From the NCBI GenBank assembly GCA_023229505.1, contig JALNZD010000014.1, positions 26,830 through 90,829 of the forward strand: a stretch of 64,000 bases of DNA. The letters run 5' to 3'. The translations under genes were made by a program, and so were the position numbers. Positions within the stretch are counted from its first letter, which is position 1; the number at the start of each line of letters is the position of its first letter. A model generated the notes under the pieces. It saw only the letters and a list, made by a program, of their open reading frames with translations, made no database searches and was not told the origin of the DNA. This document shows positions 51,795-59,852 of the stretch, in pieces. This stretch comes from Bacteroidales bacterium (GTDB lineage: Bacteria; Bacteroidota; Bacteroidia; Bacteroidales; JAGOPY01).

Positions 51795-52751
51795 TCAATG
51801 TTCGACCATCTCGATTAACCGAACTGCTTCCACCGCCGGCTTCACATCATGCACCCTCAGGATAGAAGCTCCTTTTAAAAGAGCAATAGTGTTTAATACG
51901 GTTGTGCCGTTCAGGGCCTCTTCCGGCTTGATTTGCAGAACACGGTTGATCATGGATTTCCTGGAAAGCCCTGCTAAGACTGGGTAACCTGCTGCTACCA
52001 GGCCGTCAAGGTTTTCCAGGAGGCGGAAATTATGTTCCACTGTTTTCCCAAAACCGAATCCGGGATCAAGAATGATCTGGTCGTGCCCTGATTCCCGGAG
52101 TTTACGGACCTGCTCAAATAAAAAGCTGCCGACTTCCTGCACCACATCTTCATAAACCGGGTTTACCTGCATAGTTGATGGAGTTCCCTTTATATGCATG
52201 ATGATGTAAGGGATTTGAATTTCAGCAATGAATGGGATCATTATGGGATCATAAGTGCCGCCGGAAATATCGTTGATCATATCGGCGCCTTCCCCGGCTG
52301 CAATTCTCGCTATTTCAGCACAGTATGTATCCACCGATAAAATAATTTCCTGATATGCTGCGCGAATTTCTTTTAATACAGGAACTAATCTCTTCTTCTC
52401 CTCTTCTACACTGACCTCTGCGGCTCCCGGACGAGTTGACACAGCCCCGATATCGATTATGTAAGCACCTTCACTCACCATCTGCTCTACTTTATCTCTC
52501 CACTTCCGTGCCCCCTGGTTCGCAGTTCCCAGTTTGCAGTTCCCAGTTCCCCGCCTCCTTTTCTCCAAATCGTTCAAATCGTCCAATCGTACAATCATCC
52601 CATCACAATACCTTCCCCCATCATAAAAAGAATCAGGCGTAATATTCAGGATACCCATCACACGGGGTCTGCTAAAATCAATTCTTTTACCGTTAAATTC
52701 AAAAATCCTTTTTGGTGAAAAAGATGTATTTTTATCGCCGTTTTTATCCAT
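51795..52751 (-). CDS. folP: Dihydropteroate synthase with a repeat-derived insert
   Basis: A 318-residue DHPS joining p-aminobenzoate to the pterin diphosphate in folate synthesis. Family blocks: MGILNITPDSFYDGGRY (residues 32-48), IIDIGAVSTRPGA, INDISGG, IIMHIKG, DPGFGFGKT, GLSRKS and a final RVHDV. Usual length is about 270-285. The excess lies at residues about 52-84, between the first loop and EQMVSEGAYI, where low-complexity DNA (52519-52600) of the local intergenic type is translated in frame. The ATG at 52751 (MDKNGDK) is chosen over upstream in-frame starts because those overlap the divergent DUF1599 gene. Confidence 0.9.
   Translation of the reverse strand: MDKNGDKNTSFSPKRIFEFNGKRIDFSRPRVMGILNITPDSFYDGGRYCDGMIVRLDDLNDLEKRRRGTGNCKLGTANQGARKWRDKVEQMVSEGAYIIDIGAVSTRPGAAEVSVEEEKKRLVPVLKEIRAAYQEIILSVDTYCAEIARIAAGEGADMINDISGGTYDPIMIPFIAEIQIPYIIMHIKGTPSTMQVNPVYEDVVQEVGSFLFEQVRKLRESGHDQIILDPGFGFGKTVEHNFRLLENLDGLVAAGYPVLAGLSRKSMINRVLQIKPEEALNGTTVLNTIALLKGASILRVHDVKPAVEAVRLIEMVEH
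52519..52600. repeat. Short tandem repeats inside the folP coding sequence
   Basis: Two 14-bp units of GCAGTTCCCAGTT type (52522-52549) and about four AATCGTNC-type 8-9-bp units (52567-52600). Their unit length and look match the intergenic arrays elsewhere in this window, but here they are read as codons of folP. Confidence 0.8.
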
Positions 52752-52789
52752 ATTGAATATCAACCTTTTCTTTTGCGAAGATACAAGAA

Positions 52790-53329
52790 ATGATGACAGA
52801 GACTTCCCGGCAGTTCGAACAGGCCATAGCAATGTGTAAAGAGGTGTTTGTAAACAAGATGAAGGATTATGGCAGCGCCTGGCGAATCTTAAGGACTTCA
52901 TCACTTACCGACCAGATTTACATCAAGGCAAACCGTATAAGAAGCATTGAGCAAAAAGGCATCCAAAAGATCGGGGAAGGGATACGGACGGAGTTCATCG
53001 GTATCGTTAACTATTCGGTCATGGCCCTCGTCCAGCTGGAGCTTGGGCCCGAAGGGAAGCTGGAATTAAACAAGGATGAAGCACTTAGCCTTTACGACCG
53101 GCATATCCGCAGCGCATGTGAACTGATGGAAGATAAAAATCACGATTACGACGAGGCCTGGCGCAATATGCGGATAAGTTCACTGACAGACATCATCCTG
53201 ATGAAACTCATGCGGATCAAGCAGATCGAGGACCGGGAAGGGGAGACACTCGTTTCAGAAGGGGTGGATGCGAATTACCAGGATATCATTAATTACGCGC
53301 TTTTTGCGTTGATCAAGCTTGAAACTTGA
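52790..53329 (+). CDS. DUF1599 domain protein, internally duplicated
   Basis: A 179-residue protein with two tandem DUF1599 units: residues about 10-80 (NKMKDYGSAWRILRTSSLTDQI ... NRIRSIEQKG ... IGIVNYSVMALVQLE) and 100-178 (DKNHDYDEAWRNMRISSLTDII ... MRIKQIEDREGE ... DIINYALFALIKLE). The Pfam family is described as a nucleotide-modification-associated domain; biochemical role is not settled. Divergent from folP (38 bp). Its last codons (KLET then stop) lie in a GAAACTT tandem array. In many Bacteroidota it precedes a DoxX-type gene, as here. Confidence 0.85.
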   Translation: MMTETSRQFEQAIAMCKEVFVNKMKDYGSAWRILRTSSLTDQIYIKANRIRSIEQKGIQKIGEGIRTEFIGIVNYSVMALVQLELGPEGKLELNKDEALSLYDRHIRSACELMEDKNHDYDEAWRNMRISSLTDIILMKLMRIKQIEDREGETLVSEGVDANYQDIINYALFALIKLET

Positions 53330-53362
53330 AACTTGAAACTAGAAACTAGAAACTCGGAACTA
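53321..53362. repeat. Heptamer tandem repeat GAAACTT/GAAACTA
   Basis: Six 7-bp units spanning the last codons and stop of the DUF1599 gene and the gap up to 4 bp before the DoxX start. Confidence 0.88.
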
Positions 53363-53365
53363 CTC

Positions 53366-54475
53366 ATGTTCAATCTCCGAAACATCTCCAGGATACTCGT
53401 AGCACTCGTATTCATTTTCTCCGGATTTGTGAAAGGGGTCGATCCGCTCGGAACGGCATACCGCATCGAAGATTATTTTATCGCTTATGGCATGGACTGG
53501 GCTAATCCCATGTCTCTTTTTCTGTCCATATTCCTTTGTACGCTTGAATTCACCCTGGGAGTGAGCCTGTTGCTGAACCTGCGCATCAAACTGATATCCT
53601 GGCCACTGTTGCTGATGATGATCTTTTTCACTATTCTCACGTTTTTTGATGCCATTTATGACCCGGTCCCGGACTGTGGCTGCTTTGGCGATGCCCTGAA
53701 ACTGACCAACTGGGAAACTTTTTATAAGAATATCGTCCTGATCATCCTGGTTGGGATCATTTTTTTCTACAGGAAGAAGTCCCATTCCATGTTTCTGCCC
53801 AGGATTGATCACATAGCTATAGCAGTCATATTCACCGGGTTTGCCATATTCTCCGTTTATCAGTACCGGCATTTGCCCTTGATCGATTTCCTGGGATGGA
53901 AAAAAGGCACCGACCTTCTCCCGGATAATCCCGGTAAAGCCAAAATCTGCCTGACTTACAGGAATAAAATCACGGGAGAGGAAAAAGAGTACCTTTCTCC
54001 CGATTACCCCTGGAATGACAGTACGTGGGTGGCACAATGGGAATTTATGGATCAACGGATCGACGATTCTGGCGTGATCAAAGGCCATTCCCTACAAATA
54101 TTCAATTATGAGGGTAATGATTACACTGAAACTTTTATCAATCATCCGGGGTACCAGTTCCTGGTTGCTTCTTATAGTCTTAAAGATGCTTCCCGTAAAG
54201 GTTTTGAGAAGATTGACAAGCTTTTTGGTGATATTTCGAGCGATGGCCATTCATTAATTGTTCTGACCGGAAGCTTGCTGGAAGAGATTGAGTCTTACCG
54301 GCAGGGACTCCATCCCGACCTTGAATTTTACCAGGCCGATGATATTGAACTGAAAATGATGATCAGGGCCAATCCCGGTTTGATTTTACTGAAAGACGGT
54401 GTGGTACTTGGTAAATGGCATTACAGGGATCTGCCGGACTACCAGGATCTGAAGAAAGAATTTCCGGATATGTAA
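53366..54475 (+). CDS. DoxX/MauE-like membrane protein (BT_3928 type)
   Basis: A 369-residue protein. The N-terminal half has four membrane helices of DoxX/MauE type (RILVALVFIFSGFVKGVDPLG; then the conserved DCGCFGDAL with two Cys), a fifth helix near residue 150, and a soluble C-terminal part of about 200 residues with thioredoxin-like features (SLIVLTGSLLEEIESY, NPGLILLKDGVVLGKWHYRDLP). Possibly a redox or quinone-linked role at the membrane. I chose the ATG at 53366 because the 11 in-frame residues before it (KLETRNSELL) are only translated repeat DNA. Confidence 0.8.
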   Translation: MFNLRNISRILVALVFIFSGFVKGVDPLGTAYRIEDYFIAYGMDWANPMSLFLSIFLCTLEFTLGVSLLLNLRIKLISWPLLLMMIFFTILTFFDAIYDPVPDCGCFGDALKLTNWETFYKNIVLIILVGIIFFYRKKSHSMFLPRIDHIAIAVIFTGFAIFSVYQYRHLPLIDFLGWKKGTDLLPDNPGKAKICLTYRNKITGEEKEYLSPDYPWNDSTWVAQWEFMDQRIDDSGVIKGHSLQIFNYEGNDYTETFINHPGYQFLVASYSLKDASRKGFEKIDKLFGDISSDGHSLIVLTGSLLEEIESYRQGLHPDLEFYQADDIELKMMIRANPGLILLKDGVVLGKWHYRDLPDYQDLKKEFPDM

Positions 54476-54491
54476 TGGTAAAAATTTAATT

Positions 54492-55571
54492 ATGCCGGGT
54501 TTTCTGATCAAACGGTTGCTTTACGGTCTCCTGGTACTCTTCGGAGTCATAACCCTGGTATTTATACTCTTCAATATCCTTCCGGGCGACCCGGCCCGGA
54601 TGATGCTCGGCCAGCGGGCTGATATTTCTTCCGTTGAAGCTATCCATAAAGACCTGGGACTGGATAAACCGCTTATGACCCAATACCTTAATTTTCTGAA
54701 CGATATATCGCCCGTTTCGGTGCACAATAATCAAAATCCTGAAAATTACTGGTACCTCAACCCGGAGAAGTATTCACCTTACCTGAAACTGTTCAGCATT
54801 AAAAAAACCAGCCTTGTCTTAAAGATGCCCTATCTCAGGAAATCATACCAGACTAAAAGGGAGGTGGCAGCGATCATTGCAGAAGCATTTCCTAAAACCT
54901 TATTGCTGGCCGCGGTTTCAATGATCTTTGCATTTATTATCGGCGTTATTGTAGGTATTTTCAGCGCTTTAAAAAAAGATGGCATCTTCGACCGGGTAGC
55001 TTTGGTCCTTTCTGTTCTGGGCATGTCGCTGCCTTCTTTTTTTGCTGCGATTATCATCGCCTGGGTATTTGCTTTCCTGCTCTCCGATTATACCGGGTTA
55101 AACATGACCGGCAGCCTGCAGACAGTGGATGATTTTGGCAGAGGTGAATACCTTAGCCTGAAGAATCTTATCCTGCCGGCTCTTACACTTGGAATCAGAC
55201 CGCTCGGGGTGATTGTCGAATTGACCCGCAGTTCCCTGCTGGATGTGCTTTCGCAGGATTATATCCGCACCGCCCGGGCAAAGGGGCTCAGCGAATTCCG
55301 GGTAATTACCCGGCATGCCCTTAAAAATGCACTCAACCCTGTAGTGACGGCGGTTTCAGGCTGGTTCGCATCACTGATGGCCGGTGCAGTCTTCGTGGAA
55401 TATGTCTTTGATTGGAAAGGGATCGGCGTCGTCATCGTGGATGCCCTCGAAAAATATGACTTCCCGGTGATCATGGGTACTGTGCTCTTTATTTCAGTGA
55501 TCCTGATCATCATCAATATCCTTACTGATATCACGTATGCGTTGCTTGATCCGAGGGTGAGACTGGAGTAG
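54492..55571 (+). CDS. Oligopeptide/dipeptide ABC transporter permease (DppB/OppB type)
   Basis: A 359-residue inner-membrane permease. It begins with the family pattern FLIKRLLYGLLVLFGVITLVFILFNILPGDPA and GLDKPLMTQYLNFL, has six membrane segments, and a BPD_transp_1 domain with the EAA loop (DYIRTARAKGLSEFRVITRHALKNALNP). It carries an insert of about 50 residues (about 75-125) after the first helix. The usual partner permease (DppC), ATPases and binding protein are not found; the next gene is an opposite-strand methyltransferase of the defence island. It may work with subunits elsewhere, or the operon may have been split. Confidence 0.88.
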   Translation: MPGFLIKRLLYGLLVLFGVITLVFILFNILPGDPARMMLGQRADISSVEAIHKDLGLDKPLMTQYLNFLNDISPVSVHNNQNPENYWYLNPEKYSPYLKLFSIKKTSLVLKMPYLRKSYQTKREVAAIIAEAFPKTLLLAAVSMIFAFIIGVIVGIFSALKKDGIFDRVALVLSVLGMSLPSFFAAIIIAWVFAFLLSDYTGLNMTGSLQTVDDFGRGEYLSLKNLILPALTLGIRPLGVIVELTRSSLLDVLSQDYIRTARAKGLSEFRVITRHALKNALNPVVTAVSGWFASLMAGAVFVEYVFDWKGIGVVIVDALEKYDFPVIMGTVLFISVILIIINILTDITYALLDPRVRLE

Positions 55572-55574
55572 GGA

Positions 55575-55616
55575 GTCAGCAGTCAGCAGTCAGCGGTCAG
55601 CAGTCAGCAGTTGACA
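55575..55616. repeat. Heptamer tandem repeat GTCAGCA at the left edge of the defence island
   Basis: Six 7-bp units (GTCAGCA x2, GTCAGCG, GTCAGCA x2, GTTGACA) fill the gap between the permease stop and the methyltransferase stop, with nothing else between. GTCAGCA and GTTGACA units also make up the 47212-47253 array. Confidence 0.9.
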
Positions 55617-56834
55617 TCAATCAGCACGAAACTCTAAAATGACCTCTTCTCTCATTCGACTCCTCATATTGTCTCCAGCCCTCACGGATTCGGGGGGGGG
55701 CAAATATCGCCGCTTTGTTTCAATTGGGCGTGTATTGCGCGAAACGAGGAAAAGGCCGTTACTATCTGCAAGTCGAATCAAGGCCGCTGAGTTTTTGATA
55801 AATATACCGCTAATGGCGGAGTCGCCCATAACGAAGACGGCACGCCCCTCGTGCTTAAGAACACGTGAACATTCCTCTATTACTTTGCTCATATCCCAGA
55901 CAAACCGTCGGATCATACCCTGATGCCGATTATCAAGCAATTCGAAATCGACCATGGCTTTCATCGCTTCCTGTATTGCTTTATTTGAAGTGGTCCCTTT
56001 CGAAACTTCCGTACCGATATTGCCAGCCCTAATCGCGCGAATTTCGGAAATGCTATGCCCCATCCATACGAGGGACAGCTTGTGTCCACGAAGGTAATCG
56101 ATGGCGTTCAGGTAAGGAGGAGATGTAATCACCATGTCCACACTCGCAGACTCTACTGGCAATGCTCTGGCATCGCCATACTGAATGTCGGCGGGTATAG
56201 AGTCATTAGAATTGCATATAAAAGGGCAACTGCTAGCCACAGTTGAGACAGCCTTGAGAAAGGCATTAAATGGCTGCATTGGAGCAATTTTATACACTTT
56301 ATGGGGACGGCTATGAGAAATATCCATCGCAAGCGAAGCGCCGGAAGTCTTGGTGATAATCATTCGCGAGAATGCGCACCAAAGAAGAGTTCTCTCTGTT
56401 TGCGACCGAACCCTTGATATGCAAGTTGCTAAAGAACTTAGTTCACGGCGATTTCCTGGATCAAACCAGAAGTCAATAAACCGACATGTTTCTTCATCTG
56501 TGTTTTTCGGATAGGATCTCTCAGAAGTCATCCTATTGCTCAAAGTTCTTGCTTGTTCCAAAACAAGTTGCGCTCGGACTTTTAGAGTTTTTGGCTCAAC
56601 ATCGGCGCACCATGCACGCGCAATGAGAAGCGCAAGAGGATCGGTATCGAAGCCAATGGCACGGTGTCCTCTCAACCTTGCACAGACCAATGTTGTTCCC
56701 GAACCGGACATAGGGTCGAGAATATTCAATGAATCACCTGTTTCGGGTAGTGAGTCCCAAACAATCGAAGGCGCCATCCGAGCTGGAAACGGATGCACAG
56801 GGCGTATATGAGCTTTTTGTGTCGCAGAAATCAT
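55617..56834 (-). CDS. DNA methyltransferase (TSPPY type)
   Basis: A 405-residue amino-methyltransferase for DNA (N4-cytosine or N6-adenine). The SAM-binding motif I is DPMSGSGTT (residues 40-48), with FDTDP for the next strand, and the catalytic motif IV is TSPPY (237-241); motif I precedes motif IV, as in the beta-like/split classes of type II enzymes. The recognition segment would lie between them. Its ATG overlaps the stop of the upstream GHKL-nuclease gene by 4 bp (ATGA), so the two are translationally coupled and likely form one restriction-modification system in which this enzyme protects the host. Recognition sequence unknown. Confidence 0.88.
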   Translation of the reverse strand: MISATQKAHIRPVHPFPARMAPSIVWDSLPETGDSLNILDPMSGSGTTLVCARLRGHRAIGFDTDPLALLIARAWCADVEPKTLKVRAQLVLEQARTLSNRMTSERSYPKNTDEETCRFIDFWFDPGNRRELSSLATCISRVRSQTERTLLWCAFSRMIITKTSGASLAMDISHSRPHKVYKIAPMQPFNAFLKAVSTVASSCPFICNSNDSIPADIQYGDARALPVESASVDMVITSPPYLNAIDYLRGHKLSLVWMGHSISEIRAIRAGNIGTEVSKGTTSNKAIQEAMKAMVDFELLDNRHQGMIRRFVWDMSKVIEECSRVLKHEGRAVFVMGDSAISGIFIKNSAALIRLADSNGLFLVSRNTRPIETKRRYLPPPESVRAGDNMRSRMREEVILEFRAD

Positions 56835-59386
56835 ATATGTATCGTTCTTCTTTCCTCTTCGGGGTACTCGCCAACTGCAGCCCTAATATCCTCCAGGATC
56901 AAGTCTGGTCGCCGGTCGATTTCTACCGTATTTTCACGAGCGAAGACAACGCCACGCGCCATGACCTGCATAGCTTTGCAGCACTCAATTAGGTCTTGCT
57001 TGTTCATTCGTATCGCTGGTGTACAATGTCGAAGTTCTGTGATTACTGCAGCATATTCAACCGCTTCATTAGGTTGCTCTTCAGCTAAGTGCCAGATGGT
57101 TCCCAAAATCTCAATGTATGGCCAATTCTCAGGCGTCTGAGCCGCAAGATTATCGACCCACAATTTGCTTTCCTCCGGCGTAACACAGTTTCTAAAGAGA
57201 TTGCGTAGATGGCTGAGGCCTCCAACCCGTTTCGCTGAAGCAACCCGGATCAACCGTGCCAAATCATCAATATGCATCAACGTAATAGTTTTACCAGTAT
57301 TTCTCTTGTGAGTGTTGATTTCCCTCACTGAAGCGGAATCTTCGCCAGTGGAGGTGGCAAAGCCATTCCCTATCACTAAATGGTGATCGCAATTGTAATC
57401 CTGCATATGCCTTGCGATTCCTGATATATTCAAGCGTAGAGCAGATACAGACTGACCGCTTTTTGCCTCAAGGCCAACTTTGTATCGTTGAACAGTGCCG
57501 TCTTCCGCAGCTGCCAAATGAGCCTCAGCAGTACCATCGGGTTTGCCGCTCCCACCAATACGAATTACATTAGCAAATCCCATTGCCTCAAAAGCAGAAC
57601 GCATTTCCTCTTCCAGTTTATTTTCATCGTCTCGTGCTTCGGTGAGGGCGAGGGCTATCATTCCTGCTGTCCGACGTGCGGACGATCTGACGAACTGCCT
57701 CAGTAATTCATCGCGTCTGCCAATAACGTCACGAATCACACTTTCGTCCAAACCCATATAATAGAAGTGAGCTTCCATGAGGATTTCGGACATAGCGAAC
57801 ATTTCGAGTGGAAGATTACGCCGAGCATCGGCGAAGAACTCTTGAAATGCAGCTACAAAAGGATGTGAAGAATTAATAAGCAACTTACCTTGCTGTATGT
57901 CGAAGATCGCAAAACCATCCTTTGAATCCAAAGCACTTAATTCCGTGGATCGAAGCAAACCGTCCGCTCCTTCAGCTTGTTGTTTCAACTCCTCCAAAAA
58001 TTCAGTCTGTTCTTTATCGGAGAGTCCTGAAGGAAAACGTAGATAGTAAGGAGTGGCCTTTTTCTCCGCAACCATTTGGGCGAGCGCCAACAATGGCCTT
58101 CGAGTCATGCTTCCCGGCGCAGATGAGATTCGCGCAGAGATCAAGGCCGCTGGACTTTGTAATCGATCATATTCGACAAGTTTGTTACGGGCAAGATTGA
58201 AGCCAGCGCGCAGAAAGTTCTGTGCCTCTTTGTAAAGATCACCTTGTTGAAAGGATTCTCTCGAAGACCTTAGTGCTTCGTCCAAACTGTCAATGTGGAC
58301 AACCATTCGAAACCTAGAAAATGTACCATGTCTTAGTAAATTGCGTTCTATGCCGAAACCTAAATCGTCGACATTCACTTGCCTTCCACGTACATAAACG
58401 AAGAAACCATTGCTTTGTCCAAATCTCTCCTTCCCAGCGTCAAGTTCATCCTTAAATATTTCTATGTATCCACTGATTCGACCCAATAACCTATCCTGAT
58501 AGACGCCATATCGATGAATAGAATCTTCTAACTCGCTTATATCCTCTCGTCCAATAAGCCCTTCAGGACAAGGCTTAGGCATTTGGATCACATCTTTGCC
58601 AATAACCAGTTTTGCTATGGGCTCATCTATTTCTGGAGGAGAAATTGGATCCCCATCAAGAAAAAGGTGAAAATCACCGCGTTGGGGCATGGCAGTTTGC
58701 AAAATCCATTTGAGCCGACCAATTTTAATCTTCTTACCCATTTCCTTAAGCCCGGACATTATAGCAACGGTCCATGATGGATTCGCATTATCACCAAATA
58801 GGCGAAGAACTTTATATCCTTCCTTTGTTCCAAGTGTCCAAGGTAGTATTGCATCTTGAGCTTCTTGTTCCGTGAGTATTCTTAATGGTATTTTAATGGT
58901 TTGCTCATCGAAAACTCCTTTAGAACCTTCTCCGACGCTACTAGCCAGATTTGTGTAATCCATTGTGGCAGCATAATATGTATCACAGGACTTACTGATA
59001 TGAGTAAGTTTTGAAGCCAAAACAAATGTGGACAATTTGCCAATGCCGAATTTCCCAATAGGGTTTCTTCTGGATGAACTAGTTCCCCTGCGTCTTGTAC
59101 TTTCGCCAATGATCCAATGCTTCTTGAGGTCTTCATTATTCATTCCTTCTCCATCGTCAATAACAACGATAGTCGCGTTTGCAGCTTTAAGGTCTGGGGA
59201 AAGGATGATGTGGACATTCTGCGCGCCTGCATCAAACGAATTGGAGATAAGTTCTTCTACAGCCTTATTTGGGCTTGAATAGAGACCTTCAGAGAAAAGC
59301 TGAATGATCCTATGACTAATTTTGACATCTATCTGGTCAGTTGTGCTTCCCGCTATTTCGAACACATTTCTATTCGATGAATTCAT
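56831..59386 (-). CDS. MORC-like GHKL ATPase fused to a PD-(D/E)XK nuclease
   Basis: An 851-residue protein. The N-terminal GHKL ATPase has the N box EELISNSFDA (44-53), G1 DDGEGM (77-82) and G2 GKFGIGK (111-117), as in MutL, Hsp90 and MORC proteins. A second S5-like domain and helical region follow. Near residues 600-645 an endonuclease-like core appears: FEAMGF, then PD (616-617) and EAK (640-642) as PD-(D/E)XK residues. Related GHKL-nuclease proteins were described by Iyer and colleagues (2008) in prokaryotic restriction systems that link to the origin of MORCs. Here it is coupled to a methyltransferase gene by a 4-bp overlap. Likely the ATP-dependent restriction subunit. Confidence 0.83.
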   Translation of the reverse strand: MNSSNRNVFEIAGSTTDQIDVKISHRIIQLFSEGLYSSPNKAVEELISNSFDAGAQNVHIILSPDLKAANATIVVIDDGEGMNNEDLKKHWIIGESTRRRGTSSSRRNPIGKFGIGKLSTFVLASKLTHISKSCDTYYAATMDYTNLASSVGEGSKGVFDEQTIKIPLRILTEQEAQDAILPWTLGTKEGYKVLRLFGDNANPSWTVAIMSGLKEMGKKIKIGRLKWILQTAMPQRGDFHLFLDGDPISPPEIDEPIAKLVIGKDVIQMPKPCPEGLIGREDISELEDSIHRYGVYQDRLLGRISGYIEIFKDELDAGKERFGQSNGFFVYVRGRQVNVDDLGFGIERNLLRHGTFSRFRMVVHIDSLDEALRSSRESFQQGDLYKEAQNFLRAGFNLARNKLVEYDRLQSPAALISARISSAPGSMTRRPLLALAQMVAEKKATPYYLRFPSGLSDKEQTEFLEELKQQAEGADGLLRSTELSALDSKDGFAIFDIQQGKLLINSSHPFVAAFQEFFADARRNLPLEMFAMSEILMEAHFYYMGLDESVIRDVIGRRDELLRQFVRSSARRTAGMIALALTEARDDENKLEEEMRSAFEAMGFANVIRIGGSGKPDGTAEAHLAAAEDGTVQRYKVGLEAKSGQSVSALRLNISGIARHMQDYNCDHHLVIGNGFATSTGEDSASVREINTHKRNTGKTITLMHIDDLARLIRVASAKRVGGLSHLRNLFRNCVTPEESKLWVDNLAAQTPENWPYIEILGTIWHLAEEQPNEAVEYAAVITELRHCTPAIRMNKQDLIECCKAMQVMARGVVFARENTVEIDRRPDLILEDIRAAVGEYPEEERRTIHI

Positions 59387-59492
59387 TGTTATTCGGACCT
59401 TTTTCTAAATCTATATTTTGTATTACTACAGTCTTTTCTAAAAAATTAGTTTTGTCAACCATTATCTCGATTATGATAATGTTTAATTACTT

Positions 59493-59665
59493 AATAGACT
59501 GCGGATCTGCAGTCTATAATAGAATAAATATTTATTAAAAAATTAATTATTAAATAGTTACAGAATAATTGCTTTGTAGAAATAATGCCAATTCAAATTC
59601 TTTAACTTTATTACAAAATTAAAATTAAAGGTTTACAAAACCAAAAAAAGTATTGGAACAGGTCA
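59493..59665. repeat. Direct repeat, copy B (173 bp)
   Basis: Aligns without gaps to 62552-62724. The right-hand 125 bp (59541-59665) agree at 103 positions by my count, the left-hand 48 bp at about 60 percent. Within it, ATAGACTGC / GCAGTCTAT (59495-59518) forms a perfect 9-bp hairpin around a 6-nt loop. It lies upstream of the GHKL-nuclease gene. The remaining gene-free DNA from 59387 to 59852 holds this repeat, the attC-like site and AT-rich sequence; TTGACA at about 59454-59459 (minus strand) may be part of the GHKL promoter. Confidence 0.85.
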
Positions 59666-59773
59666 AAGAATAGATAAAATAATGTCATTACATTCATAGA
59701 AAGGCAGAGTCATATTTTTTGTGAATTAAAAAATACATCTGTTTCCTCCAAAAAAACATCCTGCTGAAATAGG

Positions 59774-59831
59774 CTCTAACACCGCACTTTAGCCGACAGC
59801 GCAGCTGGTCGGCAGCAAGCGATTGTTGGGC
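59774..59831 (-). repeat. attC-like integron recombination site
   Basis: A 58-bp site read on the minus strand: R'' box GCCCAAC (59825-59831), a left arm, inner stem GCCGAC / GTCGGC with a 10-nt loop, a right arm, and R' box GTTAGAG (59774-59780). These fit the attC consensus RYYYAAC ... GTTRRRY except for the last base. It lies 21 bp after the stop of the big ATPase gene and in the orientation expected for a gene cassette. No T-run follows, so it is not a normal terminator. Confidence 0.65.
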
Positions 59832-59852
59832 TTTTAATCGGTTCGACATTCG

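Noticed and set aside
53360..54088. Open frame antisense to the DoxX gene (242 codons)
   Set aside because: Fully inside a well-supported gene on the other strand and without recognisable features.
59791..59812. The GCCGAC/GTCGGC hairpin as a plain terminator of the ATPase gene
   Set aside because: No T-run follows on the minus strand, and the outer boxes and arms fit an attC better. A terminator role is not excluded.
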